Shown: one piece after another, positions 25,890-35,000 of the stretch | Position numbering within the stretch: position 1 is the first letter of the stretch | Layout: every line of letters starts with the position of its first letter | Assembly (NCBI RefSeq): GCF_008629675.1 | Contig: NZ_VWOX01000003.1 | Span: 248,001 to 312,000, forward strand | Direction: 5' to 3' | Source: Roseiconus nitratireducens | GTDB lineage: Bacteria > Planctomycetota > Planctomycetia > Pirellulales > Pirellulaceae | DNA length: 64,000 nt | Notes under the pieces: model-generated | The model's input: only the letters and a program-made list of their open reading frames with translations | Databases searched by the model: none | Told to the model about the DNA's origin: nothing | Translations under genes and position numbers: made by a program

Positions 25890-27200
25890 ATGGAAAACGT
25901 TCCGTCCCCGCGCGTGGTCATCACCGGCCTGGGTGTTGTGACCCCCCTTGGAAACGAAACCGATCGGCTGGTCGCCGGATTGCGCGATCGCACCAGCGGC
26001 GTCGCGCCCCTGACGCAGGTCCCGCAGAACGTGTTGTCGATCAACCATGGTGCCGAGGCCCGCGAATTCACCGGCGACATCGATGACTACGGCCCGATGG
26101 ACAAGAAGCTGCAGCGGACGATCCGCAAGGGCAGCAAGGTCATGTGTCGCGAAATTGAAATGGGCGTCGCGGTGGCCCAACTGGCCCTGACCGATTCCGG
26201 GCTCGGACCGGACCAACGCGACCGAGACCGCACGGGCGTGATCTACGGTTGCGACTACATCATGTCGCTGCCGGAAGAATTTGCCAGCGGCATCAAGAAG
26301 TGCCTGGACGAAAACGGGACCTTTCAATTCGACCGTTGGGGCCAGCAGGGTAAGCCCGAAGTCAATCCGCTGTGGCTGTTGAAGTACCTGCCCAACATGC
26401 CGGCCAGCCACATCGCCATCTACAACGATCTGCGCGGCCCAAACAATTCCATCACCGTCCGCGAGGCATCGGCCGGCGCGGCCTTGGCAGAAGCGTATTC
26501 GACCATCGCGCGAGGCCACGCGGACGCGTTGGTCGTCGGATCAACCGGATCACGGATCCACACCCTGCGATCGCTTCATGCGGACATGCAGGAAGAATTG
26601 GCTTCCAACCGCGAAGACCCGACAAAGATGAGCCGACCGTTTTCGGCCGATCGCGACGGCAGTGTGCTCGGCGAGGGCGCCGGGGCCATGGTCTGTGAAT
26701 CGCTGGAGCACGCCCAGGCGCGCGGCGCCAACATCCTGGGTGAGATCGTCGGCTACGGCAGCAGTGCCGTCGGTCCCGCTTTCGGTCCGACATTTCTGCA
26801 GACCGCCTTGGCCAACGTGATGCGTTCCGCACTGGGCAAGGAATCACCTTCGGCAATCGGTCACGTTCACGCGCACGGGTTGGCGACACCGCAATGCGAT
26901 GCTCAGGAAGCGGCCGCGATCGTTGACGTGTTCGGCCCCGCGGACGAACAACCGCCGGTCACCACCGCCAAGGGTCACTTCGGAAACTTGGGCGCCGGCG
27001 GTGGAATGGTCGAAATCATCGCCAGCTTGAAAGCACTGGGCGGCAACCTGTTTCCCATCTTGAATTGCCAATCGCCGGCAGACGATTGCCCCATCAATGC
27101 GTGCGTGGACGATTCGACACCGGCGGGGTCGCAGTTCATCAACGTCAACATCACGCCCCAAGGCCAAGCCAGCGCGATTCGAATTCAAGCGTTCCAATGA
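25890..27200 (+). CDS. Beta-ketoacyl-synthase-like protein lacking the active-site cysteine
   Basis: 436 residues from the ATG at 25890. The thiolase fold of FabF is evident from the opening VVITGLGVVTPLGNETD to the closing third. Three active-site positions can be compared with FabF. The nucleophile Cys is replaced by Glu192 (ITVREASAG). The first His is kept (His329 in HAHGLATP). The Lys of KSxxGH is kept (Lys361), but its His is Asn366 (KGHFGNLGAGG). The glycine-rich FGFGG loop near the C-terminus is also not apparent. It cannot work as an ordinary condensing enzyme. It could be a decarboxylase, a chain-length-factor-like partner or a binding protein. No acyl carrier protein or partner ketosynthase lies nearby. 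Confidence 0.82.
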   Translation: MENVPSPRVVITGLGVVTPLGNETDRLVAGLRDRTSGVAPLTQVPQNVLSINHGAEAREFTGDIDDYGPMDKKLQRTIRKGSKVMCREIEMGVAVAQLALTDSGLGPDQRDRDRTGVIYGCDYIMSLPEEFASGIKKCLDENGTFQFDRWGQQGKPEVNPLWLLKYLPNMPASHIAIYNDLRGPNNSITVREASAGAALAEAYSTIARGHADALVVGSTGSRIHTLRSLHADMQEELASNREDPTKMSRPFSADRDGSVLGEGAGAMVCESLEHAQARGANILGEIVGYGSSAVGPAFGPTFLQTALANVMRSALGKESPSAIGHVHAHGLATPQCDAQEAAAIVDVFGPADEQPPVTTAKGHFGNLGAGGGMVEIIASLKALGGNLFPILNCQSPADDCPINACVDDSTPAGSQFINVNITPQGQASAIRIQAFQ

Positions 27201-27471
27201 TCCCGCGGCGGCCCCGGTCGACCGGCCGCACGAAAGCTGGAACGAAGCACGGCCCGTCGCGCGACCAAGTCCGGCGTGTGACGATTCGGTCGCTGCCAGA
27301 GACACGCCGGGTACCTGACGCATCGCCTACCTGACACGGTAGACGAAAGGTCGGCTGGTCGGCGGACCACGCTGGCGAATGGTCGCCCGGGATTGTCGCC
27401 CTCCATCGCTGCCGGCACGCCCCGAACCGTGATCGCGCCCTTTCTTCATGCCCCCGACGAAGTCTTCGACC

Positions 27472-28905
27472 ATGAGCCAACATAGCCCGTCTTACGCCAT
27501 CACCGTCCGCTTGCGCTACCGCGACGAAGCCGGACTGCTTGGCCGGATCACCACCGCGATCGGCGAGGAGCACGGCTTCATCGGCGCCGTGGACATTGTC
27601 GGTGTCAGCCAGGGACAGATCTCCCGCGACATCACCATCAATGCCTCGGATGTCGAACATGGCCAGCGGATCGTCGAACGGCTGAAGCAAATCGACGGGA
27701 TCGAAGTCGTCAACGTTTCCGACCGCGTGTTTCTGATGCACTTGGGCGGCAAGATCGAAGTCAACCCGAAGGCCCCCATCAAAACGCGTGACGACCTTTC
27801 CATGGCCTACACACCCGGTGTCGCCCGGGTGTGCAAAGCGATTCACGAGGACCCCGAATCCTCGTTCAGTTTGACGATCCGCAAGAACACTGTGGCCGTC
27901 GTCAGCGACGGAAGTGCCGTGCTGGGGCTGGGCAATATCGGACCGCGAGCGGCCATGCCGGTGATGGAAGGCAAAGCGATGTTGTTCAAGGAATTCGGAG
28001 GCGTCGACGCCTTTCCGATCTGCCTGGAAACCCAGGACACGGAGGAGATCATCGAGACCGTTGCTCGGATCGCGCCTTCGTTCGGCGGAATCAATCTGGA
28101 AGACATCTCCGCGCCCCGCTGCCTAGAGATCGAAGAGCGTTTGGAAAGCATGCTGGAGATCCCGGTCTTTCACGACGACCAGCACGGAACCGCGATCGTG
28201 GTCTTGGCCGGACTAAAAAACTCTCTGCAGATCGTCGGCAAACAGATGGATCAGATCCGGGTGCTGATCAATGGATCCGGTGCGGCTGGGACGGCCATCG
28301 CCAAGCTGTTGATCCACTCGGGCGTCAAGAACGTTGTCGTCTGCGACAGCAGGGGAGCAATCAACCGCTCGCGCGATGACATCGGCGACAACGCGATCAA
28401 GGTCTGGTTGTCTGAAAATACCAATCACGAAGGTGCCTCGGGGCCGCTGGCGGACGTCATCCATGGACACGACGTGTTCATCGGCGTGAGCATCGCCGGT
28501 GTGCTGAAACCGGAGGACGTGGCCAACATGGCCGACGATGCCATCGTGTTCGCGCTGGCCAATCCCGATCCGGAGATCACGCCGACCGACGCGGGATCTC
28601 ACGCGCGAATCATGGCGACCGGCCGCAGTGATTTCCCCAACCAGATCAACAACGTGCTCTGCTTTCCCGGACTGTTCCGCGGCGTGCTGGACGTGCGTGC
28701 CAGCCGCATCAACACCGAAATGAAGATCGCGGCGGCCGATGCGATCGCCGCGGTGATCGAACCGGAGAACCTGACGGAGTACTATATTATCCCCAGTGTC
28801 TTTGATCGCCGCGTCGCCGGCGAGGTGGCGAGTGCGGTGGCGGAAACCGCGTTGGCCACGGGAACCGCCCGCCGCAAACGCAAAATGGCCTTTCAGGTCG
28901 TCTGA
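27472..28905 (+). CDS. NAD(P)-dependent malic enzyme with an N-terminal ACT domain
   Basis: 477 residues from the ATG at 27472; an in-frame ATG at 27448 is possible and neither has a strong ribosome site. It converts malate to pyruvate and CO2. Residues 8-90 form an ACT-type regulatory domain (YAITVRLRYRDEAGLLGRIT). The malic N-terminal domain contains MAYTPGVARVC, NTVAVVSDGSAVLGLGNIG and PVFHDDQHGTA, with the metal-binding Asp residues. The Rossmann part has VLINGSGAAGTAIAKLL, and NQINNVLCFPGLFRG closes it. The ACT domain suggests allosteric control, possibly by an amino acid. The DUF6807 gene starts 3 bp after the stop. Confidence 0.93.
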   Translation: MSQHSPSYAITVRLRYRDEAGLLGRITTAIGEEHGFIGAVDIVGVSQGQISRDITINASDVEHGQRIVERLKQIDGIEVVNVSDRVFLMHLGGKIEVNPKAPIKTRDDLSMAYTPGVARVCKAIHEDPESSFSLTIRKNTVAVVSDGSAVLGLGNIGPRAAMPVMEGKAMLFKEFGGVDAFPICLETQDTEEIIETVARIAPSFGGINLEDISAPRCLEIEERLESMLEIPVFHDDQHGTAIVVLAGLKNSLQIVGKQMDQIRVLINGSGAAGTAIAKLLIHSGVKNVVVCDSRGAINRSRDDIGDNAIKVWLSENTNHEGASGPLADVIHGHDVFIGVSIAGVLKPEDVANMADDAIVFALANPDPEITPTDAGSHARIMATGRSDFPNQINNVLCFPGLFRGVLDVRASRINTEMKIAAADAIAAVIEPENLTEYYIIPSVFDRRVAGEVASAVAETALATGTARRKRKMAFQVV

Positions 28906-28908
28906 ATC

Positions 28909-30006
28909 ATGCATCACGGTGACATTCCGGCCCGGACGTTTCACCCCTTCACGGTTTTGATCACGCTGCTGTGGCTGTGGGTCCACCTGCTCGTCGGCGC
29001 CGAGGGCCTGGCCCAGACGACCGACGCTGTCCCCGGCAACGCCGAAGCAAACGCGGCCGGGGCCGCCGTGGATTCCCCCGGCTTTCAAATCGACCGCACG
29101 GCGGAACATCTGACGGTCCGATTCGGTGAGTCCCCGGTCCTGCGCTACAACATCGTTCCCCCTCCGGCTCCCGACCAGGCTCGAGAGATCTACGAGCGCA
29201 GCGGGTACATCCATCCGATCTTCACTCCGGCCGGCAAGCTGTTGACCGGAGATTTCGCCGCCGACCATCCCCACCAGCACGGGTTGTTCGCCGCCTGGAC
29301 CCAGACCACCTTCCGCGGGAAGACGGTCGACTTTTGGAACCAACAAAAAGGCTCCGGAATTGTGCTGCATGACCGAGTGATCTCGACCGACTCGCAACCG
29401 GACCAGGCCCAGTTTCAAGTTGCGGTGCGGCACTGCGCCCTGGACAAGGAGGGATCGTCCACGCCGATCTTGGACGATGTTTGGACCGTGCGGGTCGGGG
29501 CCGACGTCCGCGAGGGCCAGGCCACGGAGTACCGCATTGAATTCTCAATCGCGCAAACGAACGTCACCGAGGCACCGCTGCAGATCGAGGAATACCATTA
29601 CGGCGGCATCGGCTTTCGCGGCAACAATGATTGGTATTCCGAAGCCGGCGCGAAGGCACTGACCAAATTTGCCAGGTCAGAGCGTGCGGATCCGCGACCG
29701 CCGTTGTCCGTGACGCGGCACCGGTTTCTGACCAGCGAGGGAGCCGATCGCTTTGGCGGCAATCACACGCGTCCAGAATGGACCGAATTGTTCGGGCTGG
29801 TCGGAGACGGCCTGGCCGCCGTTCGGGTCAGCGGCTCACCGGACAACGCCGACCATCCCCACCCCGTCCGGCTGCATCCGACCAAGCCGTATTTCAGCAT
29901 CAGCCCCTGCTACCTGGGCGCGTTCCAAATTGCCCCGGGCGAAACTTACCGGGCCAGCTATCAATTCGTTGTCACGGACCGGCCCGAAGGATCCGATCGG
30001 CCTTAG
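28909..30006 (+). CDS. Exported DUF6807 (PmoA-like) protein
   Basis: 365 residues with an N-terminal hydrophobic segment (FTVLITLLWLWVHLLVGAEGLAQ) that reads as a signal peptide. The DUF6807 hallmarks are here: RYNIVPPP, YERSGYIHPIFTPAGKLLTG, ADHPHQHGLFAAWTQT, and the later EEYHYGGIGFRG and PYFSISPC. The HPHQHG histidines may bind metal or sugar. The family is often called PmoA in planctomycetes by name only and has no shown link to methane oxidation. It is coupled to malic enzyme by a 3-bp gap, though a shared role is not obvious. Confidence 0.82.
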   Translation: MHHGDIPARTFHPFTVLITLLWLWVHLLVGAEGLAQTTDAVPGNAEANAAGAAVDSPGFQIDRTAEHLTVRFGESPVLRYNIVPPPAPDQAREIYERSGYIHPIFTPAGKLLTGDFAADHPHQHGLFAAWTQTTFRGKTVDFWNQQKGSGIVLHDRVISTDSQPDQAQFQVAVRHCALDKEGSSTPILDDVWTVRVGADVREGQATEYRIEFSIAQTNVTEAPLQIEEYHYGGIGFRGNNDWYSEAGAKALTKFARSERADPRPPLSVTRHRFLTSEGADRFGGNHTRPEWTELFGLVGDGLAAVRVSGSPDNADHPHPVRLHPTKPYFSISPCYLGAFQIAPGETYRASYQFVVTDRPEGSDRP

Positions 30007-30038
30007 GAATCCGTCGGTTTTCATTCAAAGCCGCCAAC

Positions 30039-30106
30039 ATTGTCGCCTTTTGCTCCGCAAAAGAAACGCGAACCAACGCTGCTTTCACGGAGTGAAAGCC
30101 GACAAT
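30039..30106. repeat. REP-like inverted repeat with nested palindromes
   Basis: The arms at 30039-30063 and 30082-30106 (25 bp each) are imperfect reverse complements. Each arm contains its own small palindrome (ttttgctccgcaaaa on the left, ctttcacggagtgaaag on the right), and both end in the conserved attgtcg or its complement. It lies in the 182-bp gap between the convergent DUF6807 and channel genes and could fold as a cruciform or a transcript-end hairpin. Confidence 0.85.
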
Positions 30107-30188
30107 ATCGGGCCGACAGGCTGCTAGCGAGGCTCCGCCTGGTCTCTCACCATCCGAGGCTGCAAGAGTTGCGGAGAATCTTCGGACA

Positions 30189-31082
30189 TCAGAGCCGCTG
30201 ACCGCAACGAAAGCAGTAGACCGCATCGGCGCGATGGCCGCGTGTTTCGCAGCGTGGGCAGGGCACCGAAGGTTCCGATTCGCGATCCGTGTCGCTGGAC
30301 TTCAGTTCCGCCGTCACGAATCCGGTCGGCACGATGATCAGGCTGTAACCCAGCAGGATGAGGGCCGCGGAAATGAACTTTCCGACCGTGGTTTGCGGAA
30401 CGATGTCGCCGTACCCCACAGTCGTCATCGTCACGATGGCCCAGTACATCGACTGTGGGATCGAACTGAACTGGCTTGCCGGCGGTGCGGTGTCCCCTTT
30501 CGCCAGCACGCGCTGCAACTGGTTCTCGATAAAGAACATCAACGTGCCGCTGATGGTCACGGCAACCAAAACAACGATCAGAAAGACCACGACTTTGTGG
30601 CGGGCTTTCCACACCGCATGCGACAGTTCATCGGCGTCGTCCATCATCCGCCAGAGCTTCAACACCCGGAAGACTCTCAGCAGCCGGATGCTGCGCAGGA
30701 TCACAAAGGACCCGCTGCCTTCCAGAATCAGCCCTGCGTACGTGGGCAGGATGCTCAGCAGATCGACGATCCCCCAGAAGCTGACGGCGTAGCGGATGGG
30801 GTGGCGGGCGCAGATCAGGCGGGCGACGTATTCAATGGTGAACAGGATCGTCAGCAGCCACTCGATACGGTACAGCGTCGATGAGCCTTCGTAGCTGGGT
30901 AGCGTCTCCGTCGAAACCACCACCACGCTGCACAGGATCGCGATCAACAGGGCGACATCGAACCACATCCCTGCGGGCGTGTCGCTTTCGAAGATCACAT
31001 CGTGCATCTTGACCCGCCAGGGCGGGCCGGCGGGTCGCTGCACAGCAGCCGTTTTGCGGCTTCGGGTCGGATCGTCGCTCAT
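30189..31082 (-). CDS. Voltage-gated-type potassium channel with a C-terminal zinc ribbon
   Basis: 297 residues with the six-helix channel layout. S4 carries regularly spaced Arg residues (RSIRLLRVFRVLKLWR, 130-145). The K+ selectivity filter TVGYGD is at 221-226 after a pore helix (SMYWAIVTMT), and S6 is ISAALILLGYSLIIVPTG. After S6 there is a short charged linker and a four-cysteine zinc-ribbon-like end (Cys275, Cys278, Cys290, Cys293) in place of the usual RCK or cyclic-nucleotide domain. It lies 15 bp after the lipoprotein gene, so it may be read with it. Confidence 0.87.
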   Translation of the reverse strand: MSDDPTRSRKTAAVQRPAGPPWRVKMHDVIFESDTPAGMWFDVALLIAILCSVVVVSTETLPSYEGSSTLYRIEWLLTILFTIEYVARLICARHPIRYAVSFWGIVDLLSILPTYAGLILEGSGSFVILRSIRLLRVFRVLKLWRMMDDADELSHAVWKARHKVVVFLIVVLVAVTISGTLMFFIENQLQRVLAKGDTAPPASQFSSIPQSMYWAIVTMTTVGYGDIVPQTTVGKFISAALILLGYSLIIVPTGFVTAELKSSDTDRESEPSVPCPRCETRGHRADAVYCFRCGQRL

Positions 31083-31097
31083 CCCAAACCGCCGGGG

Positions 31098-32018
31098 TTA
31101 CTGCGCGTCGTCGGCGACCGGCATGCGAATCCGCCGTGGTGCGGACACCGTGGGCATTTCGGCGCTGGCGGCCATGACGGTCGGCTTGGCGGGCGTTAGC
31201 GGAACATCGACAAACGGAGTGTCTCCGTCGACCTGCCGGGTCCGGTGGGTCGAAGCGATGCGATCGAGACGCTTGGAAATCGACTCGACCGATTCGTGTC
31301 GCGGTCCCAGGTTGGTGCCCGAGTGACGTCGGATCGTGGTCGTGACCAATCCGCTCGGACGGGTCGCATGCTGGGCCACCGCATCGACGTGCCCTTGATA
31401 CTGCTGCGACACCGGCCGGCCGGCGATCTGGCTCTGGTCGTTCGCCTGGGCGCCGGGCAAGATGATCGTCGTGGGACTTGCCTGGACAAACTTGCCGGAC
31501 GTCGTTTGGAACGTTGCCACCAGTGAAACGCGTTTCTGAGGCCCACCGGCGGCGTCCCAGGGAATCCAAATGCTGTAGCTTGCGCCGAAGTCGCTTTGGC
31601 TGAAGTGTCGGGTGAACTGCTCGGGCGTGAACTTGAACGGTCGCACTTGCGTCGACTCGGAGCTGGTATCACCCTCGAAGCCATGGACCGTCAGCGTCCC
31701 TTCTACCGGAACCGCCTTGGACTTCTCATCGAAAAAGAACAGGCGTCCGCCGAAGCCACGCGTCGGTTTGCGTCCGGTTTGTACCAACACATCCGGTGTC
31801 CAGGTGACCGCCAGCTTGACCGGCCCCGGATAGGGCTCCGGGGCGGATGGTTCTTTTTTGGACCAGGGCGCTTTCATTCGCCATTCCGGCGTCTTGAAAA
31901 AGTCGGCCAACTTGCTGTCGGAGCGATTCGTGGGCGAGGTGCAACCGATTGCCAGCACCGCGACACCCGCCAAACAGGCAAGACCAGTGGAGAATCGTAG
32001 GGGGCGTGAGTCAGTCAT
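31098..32018 (-). CDS. Lipoprotein downstream of the secretin
   Basis: 306 residues from the ATG at 32018, giving a lipoprotein signal (TGLACLAGVAVLAIGC; the Cys at the end is the lipid site). The body contains PVKLAVTWTPDVLVQTGRKP and GGRLFFFDEKSKAVPVEGTL, then a Ser/Thr/Gln-rich C-terminal tail. It reads as an all-beta domain and I cannot name the family. It is 53 bp behind the secretin gene. A lipoprotein beside a secretin raises the possibility of a pilotin-like role, but only position supports it. Confidence 0.65.
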   Translation of the reverse strand: MTDSRPLRFSTGLACLAGVAVLAIGCTSPTNRSDSKLADFFKTPEWRMKAPWSKKEPSAPEPYPGPVKLAVTWTPDVLVQTGRKPTRGFGGRLFFFDEKSKAVPVEGTLTVHGFEGDTSSESTQVRPFKFTPEQFTRHFSQSDFGASYSIWIPWDAAGGPQKRVSLVATFQTTSGKFVQASPTTIILPGAQANDQSQIAGRPVSQQYQGHVDAVAQHATRPSGLVTTTIRRHSGTNLGPRHESVESISKRLDRIASTHRTRQVDGDTPFVDVPLTPAKPTVMAASAEMPTVSAPRRIRMPVADDAQ

Positions 32019-32071
32019 GGTGAAACCAGAAGTAAAGATTCCTAAAGCTTGGATGGTCAACCGACAATCGA

Positions 32072-35000
32072 TCAGCGGCCCGGCGGTGGCGTGCGGCCGG
32101 TCGACGATGACGGTGCCGCTGCCGAGGTTCGCGGTGCGGCGTCGTCAATCCAGCTGGCCGGCAGCATCATTCGATCCTGGTCGCTGAGGTAGCTGGCGGG
32201 AATCGGCGAAGTGCGCGGCGCCCCGGGTTGCATTGCCCCGGGTTGCATTGCCCCGCGTTGCATTGATCCGGGTTGCAATCCGGGCCGCATCGTGCTCGCT
32301 TGCGGTGCTTCGCCCTGGGGGACTCCGTACAGGTCCGACGGGGACGCGGTTTCTTGAGGCACACCGGGGACGCCCGATCCCGTGGGGAGCGGGTCTGTGG
32401 GGAACTGGCCGGGAATCCGTCGCGGCGGTGACATCGATCCTGGATGCTGCGTCGGGTAGCCTTGGCCGGGCAGCGGCGGTGCTTGGGGGATCGCCCCCGG
32501 AGGCAGTGGCTCGTCCAATTCGAAGCCGCGATCCAAGATGCTTCCCGGTGCCGGCTCCACCGGCACGCCTTGCAGCGGCGGTGCTTCGGTGGGGGCCTGC
32601 ATCATGTCGGTCGGTTGGCCGTACATCAGGTCGCCGCCCTGCGGCACGCCGTGGGGATAGTACGGCGATCCGGTGCCGTCGGAGAACACGTCAGGACGCA
32701 TCTGATCGGTCATCAGACCCTGGGGAATGTTCCCAACGACGACTTCTCCGTCGACGGTCGGCTGCAAATCCGGATAGATCGTTGGACCAATCGCCGGTCC
32801 CCACAGCCCGTAGCCTCCGCTCAAGCCCACGTCGCCATTCATTTCGACGACGTCCGCCAGGCACCAGCTCATTCGGCTGGACTCTTCCTGCTTGATGTAT
32901 TCCAGGTCCTGCCCACCGGTCACCAAGATCGGTGTCATCACGACCAGCAATTCACGACGCAATTCTTGTTCGAAGTCATACTTGAACAGATTGCCCAGCA
33001 ACGGAATGTCGGCCAGGTGCGGCAGCCGTCGACTGCTGTTGATGCGTTCTTTCTGGATCAGGCCGCCCATGATCACGGTTTGACCACTGAAGACGGTGAT
33101 CGTTGATTGGGCGGTGGTGTCCGTGATGTCGTTGATCAGAATGGTTCCGCCCTGACCGTCGGGAACGAGTGTTCCGTTGGAGTCGTCTCGGGCCGAGCGC
33201 GTGATGTCCACGTCCACGGTGATCAACCCGTCCGCTCCGACGCGGGGGCGGATGTTCAAAATCAAACCGACCGTGATGTCGTCAATGTTCTGCACCACGG
33301 TGTTGTTGGTCACCGTGCTGCCACGGAACCGAGCGATTTGCCGCCCGACGTTGACCAAGGCTTCCGTATTGTCAGCCGTCATCAAGACGGGCCGGCTGAG
33401 GATCTGCAAGCGGCTGGCATCCTGCAGCGTGCGAAACAGCAAGCTGACCGAATCGCTGGCGGCATTCAGGACAAAGCCCCCGTATCCGATCGCAGGATTG
33501 CTCTGGCCCAATCCGAACGTCGACACGGTACTGCCGGCCAGGCTGTCCCGGGCAATGTCATTGACGTTGGGAACGCCAGCGTTGTTGAAGTTGAACCCCG
33601 GATCGCCCGCAGCAGCAGAACCGGGGACATCAGCGACCGCCTGTCCGCGGCTGAACGCCAGCGAATCCTGCAGTCCCAATTCGGTTCCGATCTCGAAGGA
33701 ATCCTCCAGCGCGACTTCCGCCAACAGCAGTTTGATCATCACCATCGGACGGCGACGGTCCAACTGGTCGATCAGTCGACGCACCTCTTCGTAAAGCCTC
33801 GGTGAGACGCTCAACAGGATGCTGTTGCTGTTGACCTCGGGGATGGCCACGATGTCGCGGTCCAGCAGGTCAAACGGCCCCAGCCCTTGCTGGTATTGTT
33901 GGATCACGGTGATGGACGTTTGGCGTTGGTTGACATAGTTGGTGATCGCCTCGGCGACCAACAGGGCGTCGTTGTTCCGCAGCCAAATGACCTCCGTGAT
34001 CCGCTCGGCGAAGCCTTCGCTGTCCAGCCGCAGCAGGATGCTCTCGACCACTTCCAGATCCTCCGCCGAGCCGCTGGCCACGATGCTGTTGGTCCGGATG
34101 TCCGTCGAGAACCGCAACGGCACCAACGAGCTTTCTCCGGCGGCCGTCGATGGCGGCAGCCCCGCCAGGTTGCCCGCTCCGACGGCGGTCCCCGTGGTTG
34201 CCGCGTCGGAACCGAACAAGGTTTCCAACGCGATGGTCAATTGGCTCGCGTCTCCGTTCTGGATCGTGAAGACCTTCACCAGCGAGTCAATCCCGGGTGC
34301 TTTGTCCAGTTGTCGAATCAGCTCGCCGATCAGCGGCATGCTGGACGAGGGGGCTCGAACCACGATCGCGTTGGCCCCGGTGTCGGCCGTGATCGTGGCT
34401 CCGGACAGGATGCCCGAATCGATCACGCGTTTCTCATTGCTGTCGATCGCAACGATCGACAAGGAGGTCGACGGCGAACTGGAATCTTCGCTGGCGGTGA
34501 TTTCGTTTCCGGTGAACGCGTCTTGCAACGTCGCCGCGAGATCTTCGGCGATGGCATTGTTCAACGGGAACACTTTCAACTCGCTGGTCGCGGCGGTTTC
34601 CTTGACGTCCAGCTCGTTGATCAATCGCGTCACCTCGGTCATGTCGCGGGGTGCGGCACTGACGATCAAGGAGTTGGTGCGGTAGTCGGCTTCGACGCGA
34701 ACGCGTGGCCCAAGGCCGGGGCGCAGCTCTTCGTCGTCGCCCGGCTGATTGGTGAAGAAGTTACGGATCGTCTCCTGCGCATCCAACGCCGACGCGTTTT
34801 GCAGACGGTAGACCCGCAACCGACTGGTTTCGTCGACCGGCTGGTCGATTTTGCTGATCAATTCTTTCAACGACGCGATCGCTTCGCTCCGGCCGATCAG
34901 CAACAGCGCGTTGGGACTGTCCAGCGAGGTGATGCTGACGTCGCCTTGTCGCGATGAAAGCACGTCTTCGTACAACTGCGTCAGCAAGGTCGCGACCGCG

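Noticed and set aside
28909-30006. Methane monooxygenase-related function suggested by the name PmoA
   Set aside because: DUF6807 proteins share that label but not the membrane fold or metal sites of methane monooxygenase.
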